Source of the DNA: Streptomyces panaciradicis
GTDB lineage: Bacteria; Actinomycetota; Actinomycetes; Streptomycetales; Streptomycetaceae
Assembly: GCF_023516615.1 (NCBI RefSeq)
Contig: NZ_JAMGBF010000027.1
Coordinates: 1-64,000 of the forward strand
Direction: 5' to 3'
DNA: 64,000 nucleotides
This document shows, piece after piece, positions 18,900-27,020 of the stretch. The position numbers were made by a program, and so were the translations under genes. The stretch's first letter is position 1; every line of letters starts with the position of its first letter. The notes beneath the pieces were generated by a model. That model saw only the letters and a list, made by a program, of their open reading frames with translations, was not told the origin of the DNA and did not search any database.

Positions 18900-19091
18900 T
18901 CAGTCGTCGAAGTGAGTCTTGGAACCGGCCGTCGAGGTCGTGGTCCCCAATTCCCTCAGCAGAGCGAGGTCGCTCGCGGCGACCCGGCCGTCCATGAGCA
19001 CGTTCAACTGCAGCGCGCCGTCGTAGGCGTACGGAGTCGTGGCCTCCAACTCCACCGCCGGACGTGCGTAGTTGAGCGCGAACGGTTGCAT
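18900..19091 (-). CDS. tgmA: Graspetide (omega-ester) RiPP precursor peptide
   Basis: This 63-residue peptide starts MQPFALNYARPAVE, a leader pattern (R/QPFxLxYAR) typical of ATP-grasp-modified RiPP precursors. The segment YDGALQLNVLMDGRVA is the conserved recognition region. The C-terminal core is TTTSTAGSKTHFDD, with multiple Thr/Ser donors and two Asp acceptors. The ATG at 19091 has GAGGGA 7 nt upstream. The family motif and the adjacent maturase make the call strong. The actual ring pattern cannot be read from sequence; Thr-Asp ester links in the core are expected. Confidence 0.87.
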   Translation of the reverse strand: MQPFALNYARPAVELEATTPYAYDGALQLNVLMDGRVAASDLALLRELGTTTSTAGSKTHFDD

Positions 19092-19123
19092 CGTGTCTCC
19101 CTCGTCGGTGCTGCGCCGACCGG

Positions 19124-19145
19124 GCCGTCCCCCCTCCGGGACGGC
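19124..19145. terminator. Hairpin between DUF1232 gene and tgmA
   Basis: Perfect 8-bp arms GCCGTCCC (19124-19131) and GGGACGGC (19138-19145) are separated by 6 nt. They lie between the stop of the DUF1232 gene and the start of tgmA, both on the minus strand. It probably terminates the upstream gene, which makes tgmAB an independent unit. Confidence 0.5.
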
Positions 19146-19175
19146 GCCGGTCCGCCGACTGCCTTGCCCTTCCAG

Positions 19176-19511
19176 TCACTTATACGAATCGAACGGGTGA
19201 TTGGTTTCCTTACTCTGCGTAGTCAAGGGGGATTTGTGACCATAGATCCCGCGAAGTGGCGCACGCAGATGATGCAGGGCGAGGAGAAGGACGCCGATGT
19301 CGTCCAGATAGACGGGGTCGGGCAACAGGTCGACGGGCAGGACGAAGTAGAGGACGGCCCCCCAGAAAACCCAGCGCGGCCCGGTCGGCAGGCCCGCTCT
19401 GCTCAGATCGCGCCGCGTCCGCACCAGGCGGACCAGCACGGCGACGGCCGCCGCGAGCACGAGTGCCGCGAGGACCGCGGCGATGACGATCACGGTCGTG
19501 GTCGTATCCAC
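19176..19511 (-). CDS. DUF1232 (YkvA-like) membrane protein
   Basis: This 111-residue protein begins with a strong TM helix (VIVIAAVLAALVLAAAVAVLVRLV). The DUF1232 core follows: GAVLYFVLPVDLLPDPVYLDDIGVLLLAL, with the signature YxxxPxDLxPD. The family is small, membrane-associated and of unknown function. The start is GTG 19511 with GGAGGAAG 5 nt upstream; the large open frame extending to 21911 is a chance fusion with the xanthine-dehydrogenase remnant. The tail ends NHPFDSYK. Confidence 0.75.
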   Translation of the reverse strand: MDTTTTVIVIAAVLAALVLAAAVAVLVRLVRTRRDLSRAGLPTGPRWVFWGAVLYFVLPVDLLPDPVYLDDIGVLLLALHHLRAPLRGIYGHKSPLTTQSKETNHPFDSYK

Positions 19512-19740
19512 GGATCTTCCTCCGTCCGGCGCGCCGAGCGGCCCGCCACTGGACGGATTCCCGCATCCGGCCGTCGTACGTCCTGCCGCCTTACCCGTGG
19601 CACGCGCGGCCCGCACCCCCGGGTCACCCGAGTGACACGGTGCGGTGGTGACAGGTGGTAGTTGCACGTAACGTCGCGTCAACCGTGTCGACGGCCCGAG
19701 AGCTGCCGAACCACGCCCTTTCTTGCATGGAGCACAGCAC

Positions 19741-20763
19741 ATGAGCGTCCGCTCGTCGTCCCCCGAACCCAACGGCACCTCCATAGCCGCCCCCCACAGC
19801 GACCCGGTCGGCGCTCTGGTGCACGCCGCGGTCGCCGACCGGCCACTGGAGGAGGTCGCCCATCTGATCACCCTCCTGGAGCAGTCCCCGCAGTACGCCC
19901 AGGCCACCGTCGACGCCCTGCGCGCGGTCGGCACCGACCGCTCCGTGGAGGACGTCACCCGTCTGGTCGCCCTCCTGACCCGGCCGCCACGCGATCCCGA
20001 CAGCGCCGACGAGGCGATCCGCGCCGCCGCCGGGTCCCGCCCGGTGGAGGAGGTGACCCGGCTGATGGCGCTGCTGCACCGCACGCCGGTCGAACCGCAC
20101 TGCGGGCAGGAGGCGGCACGCGTGGCCGCCACGGCGCGGCCGGTGGAGGAACTGGTCGAACTCATCGGCCGCCTGAGCCAGGAACGCGACGCGCGGGCGG
20201 CCCTGCCCGAGGCGGAACCGCGGGACGCGCCGGAAGCCGACACGGACGGCGCGCCGCCCGGCCCCGATCCCGAGATCCCGGACACGCCCCACGAGAGCGG
20301 GACACCGCGCCGGTTCACCCCCACACCGCCCCGGCCCGCCGCGCGCCACGCCTGGCCGGCCTTCGCCGCCGCCACCGCGCTCCTGCTGTGCGCGATGCTC
20401 TGGTTCCCCGTCCACCGCGACGACGTGACACCGCGCACGTACGGCATCGCGCTCGGCGTCTCCGCCCTGTGCGCGGTGGTCGCCGCACTGCTGATCCTGC
20501 GGCCCACGTTCGCCGTGCTCGTGGTGGCCGTCGTGGTGCCGGCGGTGCTGGCCGCGGGCCAGCTGTACGAAGGACGGTTCCGCTCGGACCAGTTGTCCCG
20601 GGCGCTCGGCCTCACGCTCGCGCCGGGCTGGATCGCCGGCCTGGCCGCCGTCTGCGCCTGCCTGACGGCCCTTATGGCACTGGGCGTACGGCTGGCCTCC
20701 TCCCAGGCGCCGCTGCTCGACGCTGCGGTGCGGCCGCTGGAGCCGGCCCGCCGGGCGGAGTGA
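19741..20763 (+). CDS. Membrane protein with tandem ~33-residue helical repeats
   Basis: Residues ~10-150 of this 340-residue protein contain four imperfect copies of a unit reading roughly A(x)DRPLEEVxxLIxLLExSP, visible as DRPLEEVAHLITLL, DRSVEDVTRLVALL, SRPVEEVTRLMALL and ARPVEELVELIGRL. After a Pro/Asp-rich linker (~165-205) there are four membrane helices (~210-325). The repeats should form helical hairpins that could bind a partner in the cytoplasm. No known enzymatic domain is visible. ATG 19741 has GGAG 8 nt upstream. Function is unknown. Confidence 0.75.
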   Translation: MSVRSSSPEPNGTSIAAPHSDPVGALVHAAVADRPLEEVAHLITLLEQSPQYAQATVDALRAVGTDRSVEDVTRLVALLTRPPRDPDSADEAIRAAAGSRPVEEVTRLMALLHRTPVEPHCGQEAARVAATARPVEELVELIGRLSQERDARAALPEAEPRDAPEADTDGAPPGPDPEIPDTPHESGTPRRFTPTPPRPAARHAWPAFAAATALLLCAMLWFPVHRDDVTPRTYGIALGVSALCAVVAALLILRPTFAVLVVAVVVPAVLAAGQLYEGRFRSDQLSRALGLTLAPGWIAGLAAVCACLTALMALGVRLASSQAPLLDAAVRPLEPARRAE

Positions 20764-20819
20764 GCGCGCCGGGGCGACTTCGGCCGCGCCGGACCGGCCG
20801 ACCACGGCCGGCCCGACGC

Positions 20820-22239
20820 GGCCGCGCGCAGCACCCGGTCCGGTGTGAGCGGCAGTTCGCGCAGCCGCACACCCGTGGCGTGATGGACGGCGTTGCCGAT
20901 GGCGGCGGCCGTTCCGACGATGCCGATCTCCCCGATGCCCTTGCTCCCCATGGGGTTGAGGTGGGGATCGTCCTCGTCGATCCAGTGCGCCTCGATGTCG
21001 GGCACGTCGGCGTGCGCGGGCACGTGGTACGACGCCAGGTCGGACTCGGTGAAGTCGCCGAAGGCCGCGTCCACGGTGCTGCCCTCGGTCAGCGCCATGC
21101 CCAGGCCCATCGTCATGCGAGCGTCGGCCGCGACCTGCGCGAGCATCGTGCGCGAGCCGGTGCCGATGTCGGTGGCGTTGATCCGCACCGGAACGTCCCG
21201 TCGGGCAGTGCCCTGGCCGCCGCCGTGGACGGCTGCGTGAGGACCGGGTAGACGGCGGCGGCCACGCCCGTGCCGAGGAGCAGCGGACCCGCGCGGCGGG
21301 AGCGCGGGCGAGGGTCGCGGCGCGCCCAGTCGAAGCGGCGGGCGCCCTCGCGCAGACACTCGACGAGATGCCTGCTGCTGAACGGCTTGCCGCTGTCCGG
21401 TTCGGTCTCCGGCTTGTTGACGATCCGCAACTCCACCGGGTCCATGCCGAGTTCGGACGCCAGCTCGTCCATGGCGGACTCCAGCGCGTACATCCCGGGG
21501 GCCTCGCCCGGCGCCCGCATCCACGACGGCGTGGGCACGTCCAGGGGCGCCACGCGGTGCAGGGTGCGGCTGTCCGGCGCGGCGTACATGATCCGTGCGG
21601 GCACGGCCGCCTGCTCGACGAACTCCTTGACCCGGGAGGTGTGCGTGGTGACCTCGTGGATCAGGGAGGTGAGCCGGCCGTCGGCGCGCGCCGAGGCGCA
21701 GCCGGTTGCAGCGTGGGAGCCCGGTGCCCGACCACGGCCGGCAGGTACCGGCGCGGCAGGGCCACGGTGACCGGGCGGCCGGTCCGCCGTGCCGCGGCGA
21801 GCACCACGTCGGGGCGCGGAGTGCCCTTGGAGCCGAAACCGCCGCCCACGTGCTCGGCGACGACGGTGACCCGCTCCTCGGGAAGGCCGAAGAGGGCGGC
21901 CAGCGTGGCACGGACGACGTTCGAGCCCTGACTGGAGGTGTGCACGGTCAGCCGCTCACCGTCCCACAGGGCGGTGCTCGTGTGCGGCTCCATGGGGTGG
22001 TTGTGCAGCGGCGGCACCCGGTAGCGGACGTCGACGCGGACGACCGAGGAGCCGAACGCGCCCTCGGGGACGCCGTGTTCGCGGCTCGCCGGGTGGCCGC
22101 CGTTGGCCTTCTCGGGGACGTAGGCGCCGGGATGCGTCTCGGTGAGCGTGACGTCGTGGTCCTCGGTGTCGTACGAGACCCGGACCGCGGCGGCGCCGGC
22201 CCGGGCCGCCTCCCGGGTCCAGCCTGCGCCGCCTGACAC
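20820..22239 (-). pseudogene. Xanthine dehydrogenase-type molybdopterin subunit, degraded
   Basis: Reading on the minus strand, three frames together carry blocks of a XdhA/coxL-like large subunit. They are PLHNHPMEPHTSTALWDG with EHVGGGFGSKG (22239 to ~21706), APGEAPGMYALESAMDELA (~21706 to ~21196) and DDPHLNPMGSKGIGEIGIVGTAAA (~21196 to ~20832). The lesions are: loss of the N-terminal ~100 residues; a frameshift near 21706; a second frameshift near 21196; and an internal deletion near 21125 joining AQVAADA directly to the near-C-terminal GLGMALTEGSTVDAAFG. The FAD and 2Fe-2S subunit genes are absent nearby. It cannot make a working enzyme. Confidence 0.85.
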
Positions 22240-22263
22240 GTGCGTCCCGGGAGGTGACGCGGG

Positions 22264-23439
22264 TCAGCCGTCCGTGGGCCGGGGACGCTCGTCCGTGCCG
22301 TCCCCGGCAGGGTCCCCGGCCTCGCGGTCGCCGCCGGCCGCGGGCCGCAGTGCCTTGGCCGAGAACTTCAGGCGCTCGAAGGTCCGGGTGAGCTGCTGCA
22401 GGGGGGAGCCGGCCGGCGGGGTCGCGGGAGGCTGCGGCTGTGCGGGGATCTCGACACCGGCCTCCCGGTAGACGGCCAGCGCCTCGTGCGCGCGCTCGGC
22501 GGCCTCGCGGTACAGGTCCCGCGACTTCGTCATGGCCTCCAGTGCCTCCGCGTACATGGCGACGAGCCTGCGCTCGTGGTCGAGCTGCTCCTCCAGCGTC
22601 ATCAGCCGCCACTCGTCGCGCAGTTCGGCGACGGCCCGCTCCGCGTCCTGCGGCAGCGGCTGGGGCAGCGCGGCGTAACGGATCAGCGCGTCGACGAGCT
22701 CGTCCGGGCGCGAGCCGTCGAGGAAGACGGTACGGATCGAGAAGTCGTCCGCCTCGAAACCCTCGGGCGCGGGGTCCGGCGGCAGCACGACGGCACCGCC
22801 GCGCGGGACCTGCACACCGAACTCGCGCAGCGCGCGGTTGACGATGCGCAGCTGCTCCGGTGCGGCGCGATGCTCCACGACCCGGTGGCGCAGACCCGGC
22901 GGCAGGAAGGTGCCGAGCGGACGCCGGCCGCGCTCGTCGGGCGTCATCGCCTCGTGCACGACGAAGTTCACGCTCCAGCCGCCGCGCACCGCGCTCCTCA
23001 GCAGCCGCCGGATCTCCTTGTCGTCGTCCGCCGGCAGATGGGTCGCCTCGCGGAAACGCACTCCGGTGCCGGGCTCGTGGTCCCAGGCGACGTCCGGGTC
23101 GTCGGGCCAGAACATCGTGGCGGGCGAGGGCCAGCCCTGGTCCCAGGCGGCTTCCGCCTCCGCCGCCAGCACCCAGTCGCGCCCGTCCTCGGCGGGCGGG
23201 GCCAGCGTCAGCCGGGCGCGCACGGTCACCGTCCCGGCGACCTTCCAGCGTGCCTCGAAGACCTGCCGCGCCTCGCCGTCGGCCTGGGGCACCTCCATGT
23301 GGTCGTCGAGGACCTCGTCGCTCTTGAGCCGCTGGAGGGTGCGGCGTACGACGTCTGCCGCGTCGGGGCCGGTGTGCCGGCCACGGGCCAGCCACAGGGT
23401 GGTCGAGGGGGTCGGGCGTGCGGTCGGGGAAGTGCGCAT
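22264..23439 (-). CDS. Hypothetical protein, ~391 aa, C-terminal coiled coil
   Basis: I do not recognise the family. Residues ~1-130 contain beta-rich sequence (KVAGTVTVRARLTLAPPAEDG), and a middle region reads GWSVNFVVHEAMTPDERGRRPLGTFLPPGLRHRVVEHR. The C-terminal third is a strongly charged helical region (EEQLDHERRLVAMYAEALEAMTKSRDLYREAAERAHEAL), a likely coiled coil. No membrane segment or signal peptide is visible. ATG 23439 is used; ATG 23463 is an alternative that adds MPPPSDGL, and neither has a strong ribosome binding site. It is divergent from the PadR gene. Confidence 0.6.
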   Translation of the reverse strand: MRTSPTARPTPSTTLWLARGRHTGPDAADVVRRTLQRLKSDEVLDDHMEVPQADGEARQVFEARWKVAGTVTVRARLTLAPPAEDGRDWVLAAEAEAAWDQGWPSPATMFWPDDPDVAWDHEPGTGVRFREATHLPADDDKEIRRLLRSAVRGGWSVNFVVHEAMTPDERGRRPLGTFLPPGLRHRVVEHRAAPEQLRIVNRALREFGVQVPRGGAVVLPPDPAPEGFEADDFSIRTVFLDGSRPDELVDALIRYAALPQPLPQDAERAVAELRDEWRLMTLEEQLDHERRLVAMYAEALEAMTKSRDLYREAAERAHEALAVYREAGVEIPAQPQPPATPPAGSPLQQLTRTFERLKFSAKALRPAAGGDREAGDPAGDGTDERPRPTDG

Positions 23440-23762
23440 GAGTCCATCTGAGGGCGGGGGCATGTGCGGACACCAGTATCTCTGCGCCGCTCGGCCGAGA
23501 TCATGCGGGGTCGGGCACTCGGGACGCGGGCCGCGCACTCGGGGTGCGCGCGGTCCACGTCAGGCCCCGGTGCTTCACACGTCCCCCGGCGGCACCGGCC
23601 CGGCCACAATGGCGCCGCGAACAGGACCCGCCCACCATCCGCTTAGGGGCGGGTCCTGTTCCGCACGCGCCGTTGCCGCGACTCGCCTCCGCACCCGCCA
23701 CCCCGACACGCCGCCATGCTCGCCGCCGCGCTATATATCGGAAGGCGAGATATCATGGCCGT
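23440..23762. promoter_or_regulatory. Divergent region before the first PadR gene
   Basis: This 323-bp gene-free stretch is GC-rich except for a short AT-rich block at 23731-23756 that holds the PadR-type inverted repeat and probably the promoter of the rightward operon. No further gene or clear hairpin was found in the remaining sequence. Confidence 0.5.
23733..23753. promoter_or_regulatory. Inverted-repeat operator, likely autoregulation by PadR
   Basis: ATATATCG (23733-23740) and CGAGATAT (23746-23753) are separated by GAAGG, with 7 of 8 positions pairing. The repeat ends 9 bp before the PadR start codon and is an AT-rich island in GC-rich DNA. PadR proteins commonly repress their own operon by binding such ATAT-containing dyads. 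Confidence 0.6.
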
Positions 23763-24158
23763 ATGGCATCGAGGAACATGACCCAGGCGGCGTTCTTCGT
23801 CCTCACCGCCCTGGCCGACCAGCCCCGGCACGGCTACGGCATCCTGCGCGAGGTCGAGGAACTGTCCGGCGGCGACGTGCAGTTGCGCGTCGGCACCCTG
23901 TACGGCGTGCTCGACCGGCTCACCGCCGACGGGCTGATCGCACCGGACCGCGAGGAGGTCCACGACGGCCGGCTCCGGCGGTACTACCGCGTCACCGACG
24001 ACGGGACACGGGCCCTGGCCGCGGAGGCGGAGCGGATGGCCGCCGGAGCGAGCGCCGCCAGGCAGCGCATCGCCGAGGGCCGCAAGGCCCCCGCGCAGCC
24101 GGTGAACCCGGCCGCGAACCCCTCCACCGGTCCCGGACTCGCAGGAGGCATGGCGTGA
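23763..24158 (+). CDS. PadR family transcriptional regulator
   Basis: This 131-residue protein has the PadR winged helix-turn-helix at ~5-85: TQAAFFVLTALADQPRHGYGILREVEELSGGDVQLRVGTLYGVLDRLTADGLI, and a wing with RRYYRVTDDGTRAL. A short low-complexity C-terminal tail follows. It should act as a dimeric repressor of its own operon through the inverted repeat just upstream. Its TGA overlaps the GTG start of the next membrane-protein gene (GTGA), giving translational coupling. Confidence 0.9.
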   Translation: MASRNMTQAAFFVLTALADQPRHGYGILREVEELSGGDVQLRVGTLYGVLDRLTADGLIAPDREEVHDGRLRRYYRVTDDGTRALAAEAERMAAGASAARQRIAEGRKAPAQPVNPAANPSTGPGLAGGMA

Positions 24159-25159
24159 CGACCCTGCTCGAAACCCGCTACCGCGCCGTGCTGCGCCTGC
24201 TTCCCGCCTACTACCGCGAGGAGCGCGAGGAGGAGATGGTCGAGGTCTTCCTGTGGGACGTCGACCGCGACACGCAGGACCAGAGCAGGCCCACCCTCGG
24301 CGAGATCGCGAGCGTGGCCGCCCTGGCCGTGCGCAGCAGACTGGCCGCCGCCGGCGCGCCGCGGCCGTACGCCCTGCTCGGCTCGGCCGTGCGCCACTTC
24401 GCGCTGTTCGGCGTCCTGCTGCAGGCGGCCGCCGTCGTCGTCGACCGGATCATGAACTTGACCTGGGCCTCGACGCACGGCGCGCGCCAATGGGACATGT
24501 TCCTGTCGGGATTCACCGGTCGCGGAGCGCCGCTGGGCGCGGTCGCGGTCGCGCAGTGGGTGCTGCCCCTGCTGTGGACGGTCGGCTTCTTCGCGCTCGT
24601 CCACGACCGCCGGCGCCTTGCCCGCACCGCCGTGCTGCTCGCCGCGCTGCCCACCCTGTGGCCGCTTCTCGAGCCCCTCGTGAGCGCATGGGCGCCGTCG
24701 GAACCGTGGTTCGCCGTCGCCGGCGCGCTGCTGGCCTGGCTGCCGGCGGTCGCCCTGTGCGCCGCGTTCCACCGGGACGCCCCGCCGGCCGCCCTGCCCG
24801 CGGGTACCCCCGGCCTGCTCTACACGGCCTGCTGCGTGGTGATGGGCGGATCGCTCGTGCTGCTGCCCGCGCTGGCCGACGCGGCCTGGGCCCCGGCCAC
24901 CTGCTTCGTCCTCGGCGCGCTGGGCTGGCTGCTGCTGCGGGCCCGCCGCGCCGACGCGGCGAGCACCGGCTCCGGCGCCGTGGCCCTCGCCGCGCTCGGC
25001 CTGCTGCTGCTGGCGCTCAGGGTGGCCGCCCTGTTCCCGTGGCTCGGCGTTCCCCTGCCCGTCGCCTTCGTCGGCGGCGCGCTCGCGCAGACGGCCGCGC
25101 TCACCCTGCTCGTCGTCGCCCTCGCCCTCGTGGCCAGGCGCGACCTCGCGGCACGCTGA
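24155..25159 (+). CDS. Multi-pass membrane protein coupled to PadR
   Basis: The first ~60 residues of this 334-residue protein (RYRAVLRLLPAYYREEREEEMVEVFL) resemble the soluble prefix of PadR-associated membrane proteins (permease-prefix or HAAS-like). The remainder holds about eight hydrophobic helices and no recognisable catalytic motif. The start is GTG 24155, overlapping the PadR stop, with AGGAGG 7 nt upstream. It is probably the main target of the PadR regulator and may be a sensor or transporter component. The function is unknown. Confidence 0.75.
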   Translation: MTTLLETRYRAVLRLLPAYYREEREEEMVEVFLWDVDRDTQDQSRPTLGEIASVAALAVRSRLAAAGAPRPYALLGSAVRHFALFGVLLQAAAVVVDRIMNLTWASTHGARQWDMFLSGFTGRGAPLGAVAVAQWVLPLLWTVGFFALVHDRRRLARTAVLLAALPTLWPLLEPLVSAWAPSEPWFAVAGALLAWLPAVALCAAFHRDAPPAALPAGTPGLLYTACCVVMGGSLVLLPALADAAWAPATCFVLGALGWLLLRARRADAASTGSGAVALAALGLLLLALRVAALFPWLGVPLPVAFVGGALAQTAALTLLVVALALVARRDLAAR

Positions 25160-25184
25160 CCGAAGGGGGCGATACGGTCGCCCC

Positions 25185-25715
25185 ATGTCTGACCCCCGGT
25201 TGACGACCTCCTCGTACCTCGTGCTCGGCGTCATCGACAAGCTGGGCGAGGCCAGCCCGTACGACGTGAAGGTGGAGGCGGCCCGGACCGTGGCCCCCTT
25301 CTGGACGGTGCCGCACGCGCAGGTCTACGCCCAGTGCGACCGCCTCCTCGACGCCGGACTGCTGTCCCAGGTGCGGCAGGAGAGCGGCCGCAACCGGCGC
25401 GTGCTGACCCTCACCGAGGCCGGCCGCGCCGCCCTGCGGCGGTGGCTCGACGACCCGGAGTTCGTGCCCGTCGAGGCCCGCGAGCGCGGCATCCTCAAGC
25501 TCTGGTTCGGCGGCCGCCCCGAACTGCTCGCCCCGACCCAGCTGGAGGAGCACGTCCGCACCCTGGGGGAGTACGAGGAACTCGCCGACGACGTCGGTGA
25601 GTTGCTGACGCCGGGGCAGCGCGAGGCCCTGGAGTTCGGGATCCGCTACGAGCGGATGATGGTCGACTTCTGGCAGTGGGTGGAGCGACGCGGGGAACGC
25701 ACGACGGACCGTTGA
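25185..25715 (+). CDS. PadR family transcriptional regulator (second)
   Basis: This 176-residue protein has a winged helix-turn-helix (TTSSYLVLGVIDKLGEASPYDVKVEA, then VYAQCDRLLDAGLL and a wing with RRVLTLTEAGRAAL). A helical C-terminal domain (~95-170) is typical of the longer, PadR_C-containing group. It lies 25 bp after the membrane-protein gene. A perfect 10-bp-arm inverted repeat follows 27 bp after its stop, before a DUF2306-like gene, which is the probable target. Confidence 0.88.
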   Translation: MSDPRLTTSSYLVLGVIDKLGEASPYDVKVEAARTVAPFWTVPHAQVYAQCDRLLDAGLLSQVRQESGRNRRVLTLTEAGRAALRRWLDDPEFVPVEARERGILKLWFGGRPELLAPTQLEEHVRTLGEYEELADDVGELLTPGQREALEFGIRYERMMVDFWQWVERRGERTTDR

Positions 25716-25741
25716 CCGCGGCCGCGGTCCGGCCCTACCGT

Positions 25742-25768
25742 CTCGATAGTCCAGAAGAGACTATCGAG
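25742..25768. promoter_or_regulatory. Perfect inverted-repeat operator before the DUF2306-like gene
   Basis: CTCGATAGTC (25742-25751) and GACTATCGAG (25759-25768) are perfect 10-bp arms around a 7-bp spacer. They sit just downstream of the second padR gene and before the start of the membrane protein. The dyad overlaps the expected promoter. It is too far from the coding end and too AT-rich at the arms' centre for an ordinary Streptomyces terminator, so I read it as the PadR binding site. Confidence 0.6.
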
Positions 25769-25800
25769 CGGCCGGAGTGCCGCCCCGGCAGGGGGTCGTC

Positions 25801-26979
25801 GTGCGTCGTGTGACGAAGGGCGGTTGGCGGCGGGGCGCCGCCGTCGCCGTGACGGTCCTGTGCGTGGCGTACGCGCCGATCGCGATGACCGAGCTGTGGC
25901 CCTACGCCCGCCCGGGAGCACCCGCGTTCGGCGAGTGGCTGCTGGGCCGCGCGGTCTCCCCGCGCTACGTCGCCGACGCGCTGGCGACCCGGATCGGGCC
26001 GTACCGGCACAGCCTCGTACCGATGATCGTGCACTCCGTGCTCGGCGGGGCGCTGATGCTCCTCGGTCCCGCGCAGCTGCTGACGGCGTCGCGCCGGCGC
26101 ACCCGGCTGCACCGCGTCCTCGGCGTGGTCTTCGCCGTCACCGTGTACGCCTCGATGGCCGGCGCCGCCCTGTACCTGGCGCGTACCGCGCCCGAGGACG
26201 CCTTCAGCGGGGCGGCGTTCTGGATCGTGCTCGCCACCATCCTGGCCGGCACCGTGCTCAGCGTGACCTTCGGCGTCCTCGCCGCCGTCGGCGGCCACCC
26301 CGACCTGCACCAGCGCTGGATGCTGCTGTGCTACGGCTACCTGCTGACCGCCCCGCTGCTGCGCCTGGAGTGGGGCGCCCTGCCCTGGCTGCTGCCGGGC
26401 CTGCCCATGACGGAGATCAACCTGGTCGCCATCCAGCACCTCGGCTCGCTGGTGGTGTTCGGCGCGCTGATCGCCTCGCGCGCCCTGGACCGGCGGGGCG
26501 AGGTGCGCGGGGTGACGGGCTCCTGGGCGCCGCTGCGCGTCCTGGTCGCCGCCCAACTCGCGGGCGCGGCGGCCCTGGTGTGGATCGTCCGCGCCTACCT
26601 GGACCTCGGCGCGCGGGGCGACCGTCTGCTGGTCGCCTATCTCCTGCCGTACGCCGTCGCCTACGCGGTGATGGCGTACGGCGCCCGGCGGGCGGGCCGG
26701 GAGGGGCGCGGCTGGGCCCGTGAGGAGTGGCGGCTGCATCTGACGGGCCTCGCCCTGGCGCCCGTGCTGTCCGTGGGCGCCGTCTCGGTGCTGCAGCGCG
26801 GCCTGGACCTCGACCGGGGCACCGCGCTGTCCGCGGGGGTCGCCGTCGGCTGCGGAATGCTGGCGTTCGCCGCGACCGCCGTGGTCAGTCTGCGCGTCCT
26901 GTACGCCCGCGAAGTGCTCAAGCGCGCGGTGCCGTCCGGACGCGCCCCCGCCGTCGACGTCACGTCCCCCGTCGCCTAG
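25801..26979 (+). CDS. DUF2306-type integral membrane protein
   Basis: This protein of about 392 residues has roughly ten hydrophobic segments. A region reading LHRVLGVVFAVTVYASMAGAALYLA and HPDLHQRWMLLCYGYLLTAP matches the DUF2306 pattern (conserved His and HxRWM), a heme-like or quinone-linked membrane family of unknown role. GTG 25801 has GGGGG about 5-8 nt upstream and is preferred; GTG 25777 would add 8 residues. The perfect inverted repeat at 25742-25768 suggests repression by the adjacent PadR protein. Confidence 0.75.
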   Translation: MRRVTKGGWRRGAAVAVTVLCVAYAPIAMTELWPYARPGAPAFGEWLLGRAVSPRYVADALATRIGPYRHSLVPMIVHSVLGGALMLLGPAQLLTASRRRTRLHRVLGVVFAVTVYASMAGAALYLARTAPEDAFSGAAFWIVLATILAGTVLSVTFGVLAAVGGHPDLHQRWMLLCYGYLLTAPLLRLEWGALPWLLPGLPMTEINLVAIQHLGSLVVFGALIASRALDRRGEVRGVTGSWAPLRVLVAAQLAGAAALVWIVRAYLDLGARGDRLLVAYLLPYAVAYAVMAYGARRAGREGRGWAREEWRLHLTGLALAPVLSVGAVSVLQRGLDLDRGTALSAGVAVGCGMLAFAATAVVSLRVLYAREVLKRAVPSGRAPAVDVTSPVA

Positions 26980-27020
26980 TTCGCCTCCGTGTCATCTCCC
27001 GCCCGGGAAAGGGAAAGGCC

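Noticed and set aside
19176..21911. A 911-residue minus-strand frame
   Set aside because: It joins xanthine-dehydrogenase remnants, antisense sequence and the DUF1232 gene by chance. Only the last ~111 residues are a real gene, with a GTG start and its own ribosome binding site.
21113..22239. Xanthine-dehydrogenase pieces as two separate small genes
   Set aside because: The pieces are consecutive parts of one protein in shifted frames, with deletions; neither has a credible start.
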